DNA of 64,000 nucleotides from Pedobacter quisquiliarum (GTDB lineage: Bacteria > Bacteroidota > Bacteroidia > Sphingobacteriales > Sphingobacteriaceae), in the NCBI RefSeq assembly GCF_014642175.1, contig NZ_BMIL01000010.1:1-64000 (forward strand). The letters are read 5' to 3'. A program made the position numbers and the translations under genes. The notes under the pieces are model-generated. The model searched no databases. It saw nothing but the letters and a program-made list of their open reading frames with translations, and was not told where the DNA came from. Of this stretch, positions 26,637 to 34,677 are shown one piece after another (within the stretch, counting starts at the first letter, position 1; the number at the start of each line of letters is the position of its first letter).

Positions 26637-27887
26637 ATGGTACGCTCGTCAGCACTTTATATCTCTTTGATCATTTCCATCCTTATCGCAATTATATGCG
26701 GATCGGTTCTGCTTGCCGCCTATATGTATAGAATGCATGAAAGTAAGATAATCCGTCATGAAAGGCTATTAAGGAACGTTACTTCAGCATCTCTTCTAGT
26801 ACTACGTGACTCTTTTACCTATGATAAGGTACAACGCATTCAGTTGTTTGAAAGTAAAGATGAATGGGAAGACAGTGTAATATTAGAGAAACGACAGTGG
26901 GGTATATATGAGCTCGGACTGGTAACCAGCTTTAAAAACGGTGACAGCATCAAAAAAGCCTTGTTGATTGGCTCACCATTAAAGGATACCATTTCAGCGT
27001 TGTATATCGCCGATGAAGATCGGCCTGTATCCATTAGCGGCAAAAGCAGAATTGAAGGTGTTGCTTACTTGCCTAAATCTGGTATTAAAGCAGCATACGT
27101 TGGTGATGCTAGCTATGAGGGAAAACAGCTAGTTTATGGCAAAGTGCTTGAAAGTACGCGTGAATTACCCTTACCCGATACGATTTTAATCAATAAGCTT
27201 AATGAGCTGTTATCAGGCAGAGCTCTTCAATATGAGCCGATTTTGCCGGGCTCGTTAACTAATTCGTTCTTTGACAGCATTATGCGTATCCATCTGCCTG
27301 TAAAACATTCATTGATTTCAAAATGCAGAATCAAAGGAAACGTGATTATTTCATCAGACAGCTTGATAAAGGTTGACGCGCTAAGCAGTTTAGACCAGGT
27401 AATTCTAGTTGCTCCTCACGTTAAAATTTTATCGGGGTTTAAAGGAAGATTACAAATCATTGCCTCAGATTCTATAAGTGTTGGAGATTCGGTAAAGCTT
27501 AGCTATCCGTCTGCTTTGGTCTTAATCAAATCCGATACTGCAGGATTTCAGCCCAGGATAAGCGTTGGACGGAACTCCGTTGTGCAGGGTCAGCTATTTG
27601 CCTGGGAGAAAAGCAGAAGCCAGATGATGCCGCATATTGAGATTGGGGATAGCTCGGTCATCAAAGGGGAAATTTGGTCTAAAGGCTATGTACAGCTAGG
27701 TAAAAAGTCCGCGGTATCTGGGTCCGTCTCAGCCATCAGGCTGACAGCTAACATTTCCTCAATCATTTACGAAAACTACCTCATCGACGCTAGGATAGAC
27801 AGAAGTAGTTTGTCAAAATATTATACAGGTTCTAAAATGTTTAACAGCAGTAGAAAATCGGGAATTGTATTATGTCATCTTCAATAA
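26637..27887 (+). CDS. Membrane-anchored beta-helix (bactofilin-like) protein in the GspK position
   Basis: The N-terminus is one membrane helix (ALYISLIISILIAIICGSVL). A mixed domain follows. From about residue 225 comes a run of short repeated strands (VIISSDSLIKVDALSSLDQV, VGRNSVVQGQLFAW, IGDSSVIKGEIWSKGYVQLG, KKSAVSGSVSAI), which looks like a right-handed beta-helix or bactofilin-type polymer domain. It sits just before the minor pseudopilins, where GspK is usually encoded, but it has no clear prepilin site. It may be a tip or scaffold protein unique to this lineage. Length 416 aa. The next gene starts inside its 3' end (16-bp overlap). Confidence 0.65.
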   Translation: MVRSSALYISLIISILIAIICGSVLLAAYMYRMHESKIIRHERLLRNVTSASLLVLRDSFTYDKVQRIQLFESKDEWEDSVILEKRQWGIYELGLVTSFKNGDSIKKALLIGSPLKDTISALYIADEDRPVSISGKSRIEGVAYLPKSGIKAAYVGDASYEGKQLVYGKVLESTRELPLPDTILINKLNELLSGRALQYEPILPGSLTNSFFDSIMRIHLPVKHSLISKCRIKGNVIISSDSLIKVDALSSLDQVILVAPHVKILSGFKGRLQIIASDSISVGDSVKLSYPSALVLIKSDTAGFQPRISVGRNSVVQGQLFAWEKSRSQMMPHIEIGDSSVIKGEIWSKGYVQLGKKSAVSGSVSAIRLTANISSIIYENYLIDARIDRSSLSKYYTGSKMFNSSRKSGIVLCHLQ

Positions 27888-28243
27888 CGAGCCGAAAGCT
27901 AAGATCCTCTACGATGATTGAAACCTTAGTCGCTCTGGTCCTCTTAATGATTGCCTTTTCATTTGGCATGGTCATATTCATGAAAGTTACCTCTACGGGA
28001 GCCTCGGATAAGAAAATGCGTGCTGATAACCATTGCGAACTTCTTGCAGACAGCTTAATGCAAGCAGATAAAAAAAGGGACATTCACCTGGTCCAGAATG
28101 GAATTTCATATAAGGTTAGTTTTAGAGCGAGCGAAGAGCAGCCGGACATTCTTGTAATGAACATTCTAGCTGAGGATCCCAAGGGTACTTTGATAACTGA
28201 ATACTTGCAATTAATTCGAAATTATGAAAGCGGCACGAATTAA
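27872..28243 (+). CDS. Minor pseudopilin, GspI-like
   Basis: A short basic leader leads to RSS/TMIE-type sequence with Glu in TMIETLVALVLLMIAFSFGM, the N-terminal helix of type II minor pseudopilins (GspI usually reads MTLLEVLVAL). The residue before the probable cut is Ser, not Gly. The remaining domain is small (123 aa total). It overlaps both neighbours (16 bp upstream, 20 bp downstream), showing tight translational coupling. Confidence 0.75.
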   Translation: MSSSITSRKLRSSTMIETLVALVLLMIAFSFGMVIFMKVTSTGASDKKMRADNHCELLADSLMQADKKRDIHLVQNGISYKVSFRASEEQPDILVMNILAEDPKGTLITEYLQLIRNYESGTN

Positions 28244-28748
28244 GTCTTTTACGCTCATTGAGATGGTTCTTGCCATGTTATTCTCAGCTATAGTTGTAGG
28301 GATGGCTTATACTTCTATAACCATCTTCACCAGGTTGTATGAAAATTATAGGCTTAAAAGATCAGCCGGAGCCGATCTGCAATTAATGAAACAAGCTATT
28401 TCCCGGGACTTTAGCCATTCATCACTAGTCGAGATTGATGGCAGTCATTTTTACCTAAAAGACTCGATGGGAGCAGCCGCGGTGTACTACACATTAAATG
28501 AAAACTATCTAGTCAGGAAAGCACCACTTAAGTCTGATAGCATAAAATTGGACGATCTTGCTTTTAGAGGATTCTTTGAAGGTCTTTCAGTTGATAAAGG
28601 AATTGTAGATCATATCGTACTACATTTTAAGAGTGAACAATCTCCCTCCACCATTAGTGCAAGAAAAGAATATTCTAAAGAAGAACTATTTAACTGGGAG
28701 GATTCTCTGCAAAACGCAACTTTAAGCCCTAAGCCTTTATGGAAATAA
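28224..28748 (+). CDS. Minor pseudopilin, GspJ-like
   Basis: The leader MKAARIKS is followed by FTLIEMVLAMLFSAIVVGM, a canonical prepilin helix with Glu at +5. The residue before the cut is Ser in place of Gly. The C-terminal domain holds YTLNENYLVRKAPL and VDHIVLHF, a pattern like GspJ. Product 174 aa. It starts inside the GspI-like gene and overlaps gspF by 10 bp. With the GspI-like protein it probably forms the pseudopilus tip. Confidence 0.78.
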   Translation: MKAARIKSFTLIEMVLAMLFSAIVVGMAYTSITIFTRLYENYRLKRSAGADLQLMKQAISRDFSHSSLVEIDGSHFYLKDSMGAAAVYYTLNENYLVRKAPLKSDSIKLDDLAFRGFFEGLSVDKGIVDHIVLHFKSEQSPSTISARKEYSKEELFNWEDSLQNATLSPKPLWK

Positions 28749-29902
28749 TAGATATATCAGATTACAAACGGGTAAACAAAGGGGAAGCTAAACCTTCTGC
28801 TAAAGGTGGTGAAAACAATTTCTCTGACAAGTTAAGTGATGTACTATCCAGAGATATCAGATTTGGCTCCGGGCAATTACCTGACCAAAAAAAAGAGGAC
28901 TTCTTTTTTGAACTGAGTACGCTTTTAAAGTCGGGTATAGATCTAAAAAATAGTCTTGATCTACTAACAATAGAAGGTTCAGGAGATAAATATTTGGCCG
29001 TTTACAAAAAGATAAAAGAAGCTGTTATAGCTGGAATTTCTTTATCAAAGGCAGTATCGTTGAGCACCAAGTTTTCTGAATACGATGTACTAAGTATACA
29101 GATAGGAGAAGAAACGGGAAATCTGGCGATTGTTATGGAAGAGCTTGGTGGATTTTATAAGCGAAAGGTTGATCAGCGCCGCAAGATAGCCAGCGCGCTG
29201 ACCTATCCCGCAATTGTGCTTACAACATCCTTTGGTGCAGTATTTTTCATGCTTCGCTTTGTCGTACCCATGTTCAGTGATGTATTCAGACGCTTTGGAG
29301 GAGAACTGCCTTGGATGACAAAGTTGGTAATCAGCGCTTCGGGACTGATGTCAGCAATCGTTCTCCCATTTATGCTATCTATTGGAGTGTTGATCTATGT
29401 GTATTTCCGGTATAAAAATCAGAAAAAAGTTCGTGCGATGTTAAGCAGATTGGTACTAGCAATACCAGTAGTTAAAGACTTGGTGCTAAAGATTTATCTC
29501 GCAAGGTTCTGCAACACCATGCAGCTTTTAATTAGTTCAAGAATTCCATTGTTAAAAGCAATAAGTCTGTCACGAAAGACAATTGGGTTTTATCCATTAG
29601 AAGTGGCTTTAGAGAAAACAGAAGTGAGTGTGATGTCAGGAAGATCACTTCATGATAGCCTTTCCGATTTTTCAGTATTTCCAGCGAAAATGGTACAACT
29701 CGTGAAAGTGGGAGAAGAGATCAATAAGCTTGAGGATTTCTTTAAAAACTTAGGTGATCAGTACGTGCAGGAAGTCGAATATCAGACCAATACGCTTAGC
29801 AAATTAATAGAGCCTTTGATCATTATTTTTCTTGGGCTAGTGGTGGGTTTTATACTTATAAGTATGTACCTGCCGATGTTTCAGATGAGTAATAGCTTTT
29901 AA
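28739..29902 (+). CDS. Inner-membrane platform protein, GspF/PilC family
   Basis: This polytopic protein sits under the pseudopilus and contacts the ATPase. It shows two T2SSF domains: the first with FFFELSTLLKSGIDLKNSL, the second with FCNTMQLLISSRIPLLKAI and the typical VGEEINKLEDFFKNLGDQY. Three membrane segments are clear (about residues 150-180, 195-222 and 355-380). The N-terminal cytoplasmic tail is about 50 residues. Length 387 aa, normal for GspF. It is the last secretion gene in the operon; 50 bp separate it from the small regulator. Confidence 0.92.
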   Translation: MEIIDISDYKRVNKGEAKPSAKGGENNFSDKLSDVLSRDIRFGSGQLPDQKKEDFFFELSTLLKSGIDLKNSLDLLTIEGSGDKYLAVYKKIKEAVIAGISLSKAVSLSTKFSEYDVLSIQIGEETGNLAIVMEELGGFYKRKVDQRRKIASALTYPAIVLTTSFGAVFFMLRFVVPMFSDVFRRFGGELPWMTKLVISASGLMSAIVLPFMLSIGVLIYVYFRYKNQKKVRAMLSRLVLAIPVVKDLVLKIYLARFCNTMQLLISSRIPLLKAISLSRKTIGFYPLEVALEKTEVSVMSGRSLHDSLSDFSVFPAKMVQLVKVGEEINKLEDFFKNLGDQYVQEVEYQTNTLSKLIEPLIIIFLGLVVGFILISMYLPMFQMSNSF

Positions 29903-29952
29903 CATTAAAAACCTGTATTAACAACTAATCCAACCTATAATTAACGTTCAAT

Positions 29953-30243
29953 ATGAGAATTGACCTCAATCGTGTAAGCACAATCGACTTCTTAATTAGG
30001 CACAAATCCACCGGATGTCCAGATCTATTTGCAAAACGACTTAGTATTTCCAAAAGGACCTTGCACTTTACGCTGAGTCACATGAAGGATATTTTTAACG
30101 CGCCCATAGAATATAATCGGCACAAAAAGACATATTTCTATGCAGAAGAAGGATATGTAATTATATCATTTAAGCGTATTAGCCCCTCTTTCGATGCGCA
30201 TTCTCAACCCACGCCCAATGTGGATGGTAATTATAGCGGTTAA
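29953..30243 (+). CDS. Small helix-turn-helix protein, candidate regulator of the Rhs/secretion island
   Basis: The 96-aa product is one winged-HTH unit of the HTH_11/DeoR-like kind: STIDFLIRHKSTGCPDLFAK, then RLSISKRTLHFTLSHMKD (recognition helix) and APIEYNRHKKTYFYAEEGYV (wing). No ligand domain follows. It lies between the secretion operon and Rhs locus 2, 148 bp before the palindrome at 30391. It is therefore the best local candidate to bind the AGTGCAA-N5-TTGCACT sites (inference). It may be co-transcribed with gspF or have its own start. Confidence 0.7.
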   Translation: MRIDLNRVSTIDFLIRHKSTGCPDLFAKRLSISKRTLHFTLSHMKDIFNAPIEYNRHKKTYFYAEEGYVIISFKRISPSFDAHSQPTPNVDGNYSG

Positions 30244-30390
30244 CCGCAGTTTTTTTGATAAGAGCTTCACTTGTGAAGTCATCGAATGAATTCTACTTGT
30301 GTGGTCGTATTCCTGAACGTATCTGTTTGTCCATTTTCATTCTTAGATAACTACTGAAAATTTCTTAGAAGAATTTCAACTATTTCTGGT

Positions 30391-30426
30391 AGTGCAAGTT
30401 GGTTGCACTGTGTTGAAATATATTTG
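30391..30426 (+). promoter_or_regulatory. Operator palindrome plus -7 box for Rhs locus 2
   Basis: AGTGCAA (30391-30397), N5 (GTTGG), TTGCACT (30403-30409), then nine bases and TATATTTG (30419-30426), which fits the TAnnTTTG -7 element. The layout and the 9-bp gap are the same as before Rhs locus 1, while the flanking bases differ. This argues for a retained binding site and against simple copying. The ATG of A2 is 32 bp after the -7 box. Confidence 0.78.
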
Positions 30427-30458
30427 TTTAAACCACCTCATCCATTAACCTCAAAAAG

Positions 30459-33400
30459 ATGCAAAATCCCAAAAACTTTCTTAAAAGGCACCACAAAAGT
30501 GTATTCCTATCTTTACTATTAGGTCTTTTTAATTTTTGTTTATTTTTATGCTCAAACCTAGCATTAGGGCAAAGTAGTTTAGCGCCAAAGCCAATTGTAG
30601 TTACTCCGAAATCGCCAAATGTGGCAGCCATAGAAAAATATGGAAATTTCGAGGTAAACCTTTTTCACGGGGTTCCAGAGATAGTTATTCCACTATTTGA
30701 TCTTAAGTCTAAGAAGTTTGATATTCCAATAAACTTATCTTACCATGCATCAGGAGTCAAAGTAAGCGATGTAGCCAGTTGGGTGGGCTTGGGTTGGAGC
30801 CTGAATGTAGGTGGTCAGATCTCCAGGAGTGTAAAGGGGAAAGATGATTTACGTGGAATATTAAGGCCCGATTACCAACTAAAAACACCCGCTCAAGTCA
30901 ACCCAAATACATTTGATGGTTACTTATACTTAAAGTCTCTTTCAACAAATGATCAAGATGGTGAACCAGATGTTTTTTCATATAGTGTGCCTGGTAAGTT
31001 CGGAAATTTTCTTTACAAGAATTCAACTACACCGGTCTTAATCCCGTCTGAACCAGTCCGTATTACAAGAGATCTGATTCCTGAGGCTACCTCACACTTA
31101 TTTAGATTTAACATGCTGGATGAACAGGGCAACAATTATCTTTTTGGCAAAAAACTTAATGGCGAATCCGTTGTCGAATTATCTACAACGGAACTTGGTG
31201 GCAAGGTAGACACTTATGCTTCAAGTTGGCTTCTAACACATATGATTTCTGCTGATAAATCGGATACAGTTTCTTTTGATTATCAGTCAGCCGACAATGT
31301 CCAACTTAGTGTTGAAGGTATTGATAATGTATCTGTCACAGATAATATTTGGAATGATGGAACAACTGGATGTTGTGAGATTCCACCCCCACCACCTAGT
31401 TCCTCAATTCAAAATACAACAACAAGTTCTAACTTCTCTGTAAATCAGCGTTTGCTCCAGAAAATCGAATTCCCACGGGGTAAAGTAGAGTTTTTAACTT
31501 TGTATGATAGAAATGATTTGTCAGCCAGGAGCTTAGATCACATAAATGTTTATGCAAAGGACAATCTTGGAGCACAAATTTTACTTAAGAATATACATTT
31601 TTTTTACAGCTATTTTGGGAGCTCACCATCTTCAAGGTTAAGATTGGACTCCATAATAGTAAGTCGGTACGATTACCAGGACAGACAGACTTACAGGTTT
31701 ACTTATAATGATCAACCAAACCATCCAAATTTCAAGAAAGCTCAAGATTATTGGGGGTACTATAATGGAGAACATAATAGCACCTTAGTACCCAGAACGA
31801 TTATTCCCTATCGCATTGGTGTACCTCCAAGTTTAACCAACACAGCTCAAATTGGAGACGCAAACCGGGCACCTAATCCCAATGTAGTTCAAAGCAACAT
31901 ACTTAAAAGAATTCAGTATCCAACAGGAGGCTACACCATTTTCAATTATGAGCCAAATAAATTTTCGAGTTCGGTAAGGGACACGATTGGAGGTGGTGTA
32001 CGTATACAATCGATCTTAACCTACCCGAGCCTAGGAGCTGAGCCTATAATAAAAAGCTACAAATATGGAACTTTTAACAATAAGGAATCTGGAACAGGTT
32101 TACTTAACACACTAAAAACATTGTACTTTACACCAACAAGAACTAGCTCATACGTTGCTTCTCCTCCATATCAAACAACCAGTGATAATACGGTTTACTC
32201 TTCAAATATTTCTTACAGTATAAATGAATATGACGACTCAAATGTCTTTTACCCCTTTGTAACAGAATACATAGGCACCCCAGAAGTCAACCTGGGTAAA
32301 AAGGTGCATGAGTTTAGTATGGCAAGTGATATTCCTGTAATTAATAATACTTCTGGCATCATGCCCCAAGTTCAATCTAATCATTGGAAAAGAGGAAAGC
32401 TTCTAAATCTTAAAGAATATGAAAAGCTTAATGGTCCAAATTATAAGTTAAAGAAAGAGATCAGCAATTATTACACTTCGATTAAGCCTGAAACGGTTTC
32501 AAACATAGGGCTAAATGTCGTCCAGTCATTCGTACTCTCTGGTTTAGCAGAACCTTTTTACTATTCGGGAAATTTTCCTAGACCGTATTCATATTCCTTT
32601 TATAATCTTTATACGGGTGCCTATTTACCAACTTCAAGTACGGAAAAGACTTATGGTACCTCCAAGAATCTAGAGACATATACTGAATATAAGTACAACA
32701 ATTCTTTTCAACCATCCATTATTAAAAATTTGAAATCAAATGGAGACACGTTAATCACGAAATTTAAGTATGCTGATGATTATAATGCTTCTGTTAGTAC
32801 AACAAGTGGATCAGGAATCAAAAATCTTCAAAATTTAAATGCGGTTTCATTTCCTATTGAGAAAACGGTAAGTGTAAAAGTGCCATCTGGATTGGAATCA
32901 GTGGTAGGAGGTGAGCTTAAAACATACTATGACAATAGGCAGCTATTAAAAGACGAATACCGCTTGGAAACCGATCAGCCTATTAGCGGTTATCAGGCAT
33001 CATCTATAAATGGAAGTGGGCTGCTAACTATCCCTTCCGTTTTCAAGAAAAGGATAAGCTATACATCTTATGACGCAAATGGAAACGCGCTAGAGTATTT
33101 GGTGGATAATAAGCGGAAAAATGCATTCATTTGGGATCGGAAGCAAAGTTACTTGATAGCTGAAGTTCAAAATGCCGGTTCAGGTCAAATTGCTTATACA
33201 TCATTTGAGTATGGAAGTAAGGGCAATTGGACCTATAATGAATCAGGAACCCAAGATGTATTTCCCTTCTATATTGGTGTTGTTGGTGAGAAGGTCTATG
33301 ACTTTGCTAAGTTGTCCGAACCGATTTCAAAATCAGGTCTCTCTCAGGAACCGTATGTTGTGTCTTACTGGGGTAAGAAATCTTGTTCAGTAAATGGTTC

Positions 33401-34640
33401 GGGTCCAACTACTACAAATGCTGCAAATAGCCATGGGTGGATGTTTTTTACCCATACGGTGACTCCAATTAATGGTATAATTACCTTAACATCAAGTGAT
33501 GCTATCATAGATGAATTAAGACTTCACCCAGCATCCGCAATGATGAACACCTACCTGCACGAACCGCTAGTCGGTGTAAAAGCAACTGGTCAAAGTAATG
33601 GCAATTTTAATGTTTTTGAGTATGATAGTTTCCAAAGGTTGTTGAACGAAAAGGATCATAATTTAGCGATCACCAAAAACTACAAGTATAATATCCCCAC
33701 TCCAAGATCATTAGGTGGCCTTCCCATCATATATACTAACACTAAATTATCAGGCACGTTTATTAAAAATAACTGCAGTTCACAGTATTATGGAACAACA
33801 GTAAAATATGAAATCGAGGAAGGGTCATTTTTTTCAACAGTAAGCTATCAAGATGCTCAAAATAAAGCTACTGCTGCATTAACAGCAAATGGACAGCAGT
33901 ATGCTAATGCTAATGGTAAGTGCAGGCTGAAAACAGAGGTGATATGGGAACCTGTTGAGTCGTATTGTCAGATAAAACAATTGAACGTCGCCCCTCCATC
34001 GACCTCTGGCTACGGATTGATAAACATACAGTCAGCTCCGAATACTACAAATTTTACAACCGCGACTATTGTTAGACCATATTCGAATTTTGCAGTTAAA
34101 GTGAATTATGTATTCTATATGCAATCCGGAAAGCAATTTTTCGGGTCAATTAACCTGGAAGCTGGTGAAATGTCTAAAACTTTCACTGTTTCATTGTCAC
34201 CATACACAAACGAAATGCGAAACGGCGGAGATGTAGTCTCAATCGAGCTATACAATAATTTGTACCAAGCCGGAACTATTTTTTATGAAAAACGCCAGAA
34301 AAAAGTAGGAGGACAAGTGGTACTAACAGAACCTAATTTAAAGGGTGTTGGTGAGGGGCCGTACTATGATGTTGTCCGAGGTACAATACCAGGTTATTCC
34401 AGCTGCCAAGGGGGGTATGTCATGGAAATACCATTTAAGGTTGCTTATGCAAATACAGATTTATCCATAGAATTCCAAAAAGTCTGCCCATCTGGACAAA
34501 TAGGATCAAGGGTTTATTATCAAGTGCCAGCTGGAAAGTACACTTCATCCATATCCCAGGCAGATGCAGACGCAAAAGCTATGGCTGAGGCAAATGCGAA
34601 TGGACAGAGTAATGCAAATACCAAAGGAACTTGCTTCTAG
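30459..34640 (+). CDS. SpvB-like/YD-repeat partner protein A2 with DUF5977 repeats
   Basis: This is the second large partner protein, 1393 aa. A long N-terminal hydrophobic signal (about residues 10-35, ending LALGQ) precedes the family signatures SPNVAAIEKYGNFEVNL, LSYHASGVKVSDVAS and GLGWSLNVGGQISR. YD-like repeats follow (YDANGNALEYLV, YDSFQRLLNEKDHN). Unlike A1, the C-terminus adds about 310 residues with two DUF5977-type repeats: a first with NNCSSQYYGTTVKYEI and NGQQYANANGKC, and a last with VCPSGQIGSRVYYQVPAGKY and ISQADADAKA. These Cys-bearing repeats are known from Bacteroidota surface proteins. It is followed by the Rhs gene 37 bp later. Confidence 0.85.
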   Translation: MQNPKNFLKRHHKSVFLSLLLGLFNFCLFLCSNLALGQSSLAPKPIVVTPKSPNVAAIEKYGNFEVNLFHGVPEIVIPLFDLKSKKFDIPINLSYHASGVKVSDVASWVGLGWSLNVGGQISRSVKGKDDLRGILRPDYQLKTPAQVNPNTFDGYLYLKSLSTNDQDGEPDVFSYSVPGKFGNFLYKNSTTPVLIPSEPVRITRDLIPEATSHLFRFNMLDEQGNNYLFGKKLNGESVVELSTTELGGKVDTYASSWLLTHMISADKSDTVSFDYQSADNVQLSVEGIDNVSVTDNIWNDGTTGCCEIPPPPPSSSIQNTTTSSNFSVNQRLLQKIEFPRGKVEFLTLYDRNDLSARSLDHINVYAKDNLGAQILLKNIHFFYSYFGSSPSSRLRLDSIIVSRYDYQDRQTYRFTYNDQPNHPNFKKAQDYWGYYNGEHNSTLVPRTIIPYRIGVPPSLTNTAQIGDANRAPNPNVVQSNILKRIQYPTGGYTIFNYEPNKFSSSVRDTIGGGVRIQSILTYPSLGAEPIIKSYKYGTFNNKESGTGLLNTLKTLYFTPTRTSSYVASPPYQTTSDNTVYSSNISYSINEYDDSNVFYPFVTEYIGTPEVNLGKKVHEFSMASDIPVINNTSGIMPQVQSNHWKRGKLLNLKEYEKLNGPNYKLKKEISNYYTSIKPETVSNIGLNVVQSFVLSGLAEPFYYSGNFPRPYSYSFYNLYTGAYLPTSSTEKTYGTSKNLETYTEYKYNNSFQPSIIKNLKSNGDTLITKFKYADDYNASVSTTSGSGIKNLQNLNAVSFPIEKTVSVKVPSGLESVVGGELKTYYDNRQLLKDEYRLETDQPISGYQASSINGSGLLTIPSVFKKRISYTSYDANGNALEYLVDNKRKNAFIWDRKQSYLIAEVQNAGSGQIAYTSFEYGSKGNWTYNESGTQDVFPFYIGVVGEKVYDFAKLSEPISKSGLSQEPYVVSYWGKKSCSVNGSGPTTTNAANSHGWMFFTHTVTPINGIITLTSSDAIIDELRLHPASAMMNTYLHEPLVGVKATGQSNGNFNVFEYDSFQRLLNEKDHNLAITKNYKYNIPTPRSLGGLPIIYTNTKLSGTFIKNNCSSQYYGTTVKYEIEEGSFFSTVSYQDAQNKATAALTANGQQYANANGKCRLKTEVIWEPVESYCQIKQLNVAPPSTSGYGLINIQSAPNTTNFTTATIVRPYSNFAVKVNYVFYMQSGKQFFGSINLEAGEMSKTFTVSLSPYTNEMRNGGDVVSIELYNNLYQAGTIFYEKRQKKVGGQVVLTEPNLKGVGEGPYYDVVRGTIPGYSSCQGGYVMEIPFKVAYANTDLSIEFQKVCPSGQIGSRVYYQVPAGKYTSSISQADADAKAMAEANANGQSNANTKGTCF

Positions 34641-34677
34641 TAAATGATTATCAATTAAAAAGGCTAACAAAATTCAT

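Noticed and set aside
18696..29902. Type IV pilus (twitching) operon
   Set aside because: No PilT retraction ATPase, no major pilin with large variable domain, a GspG-like calcium loop, and three small pseudopilins favour a type II-like system. The two families are related, so this is a judgement.
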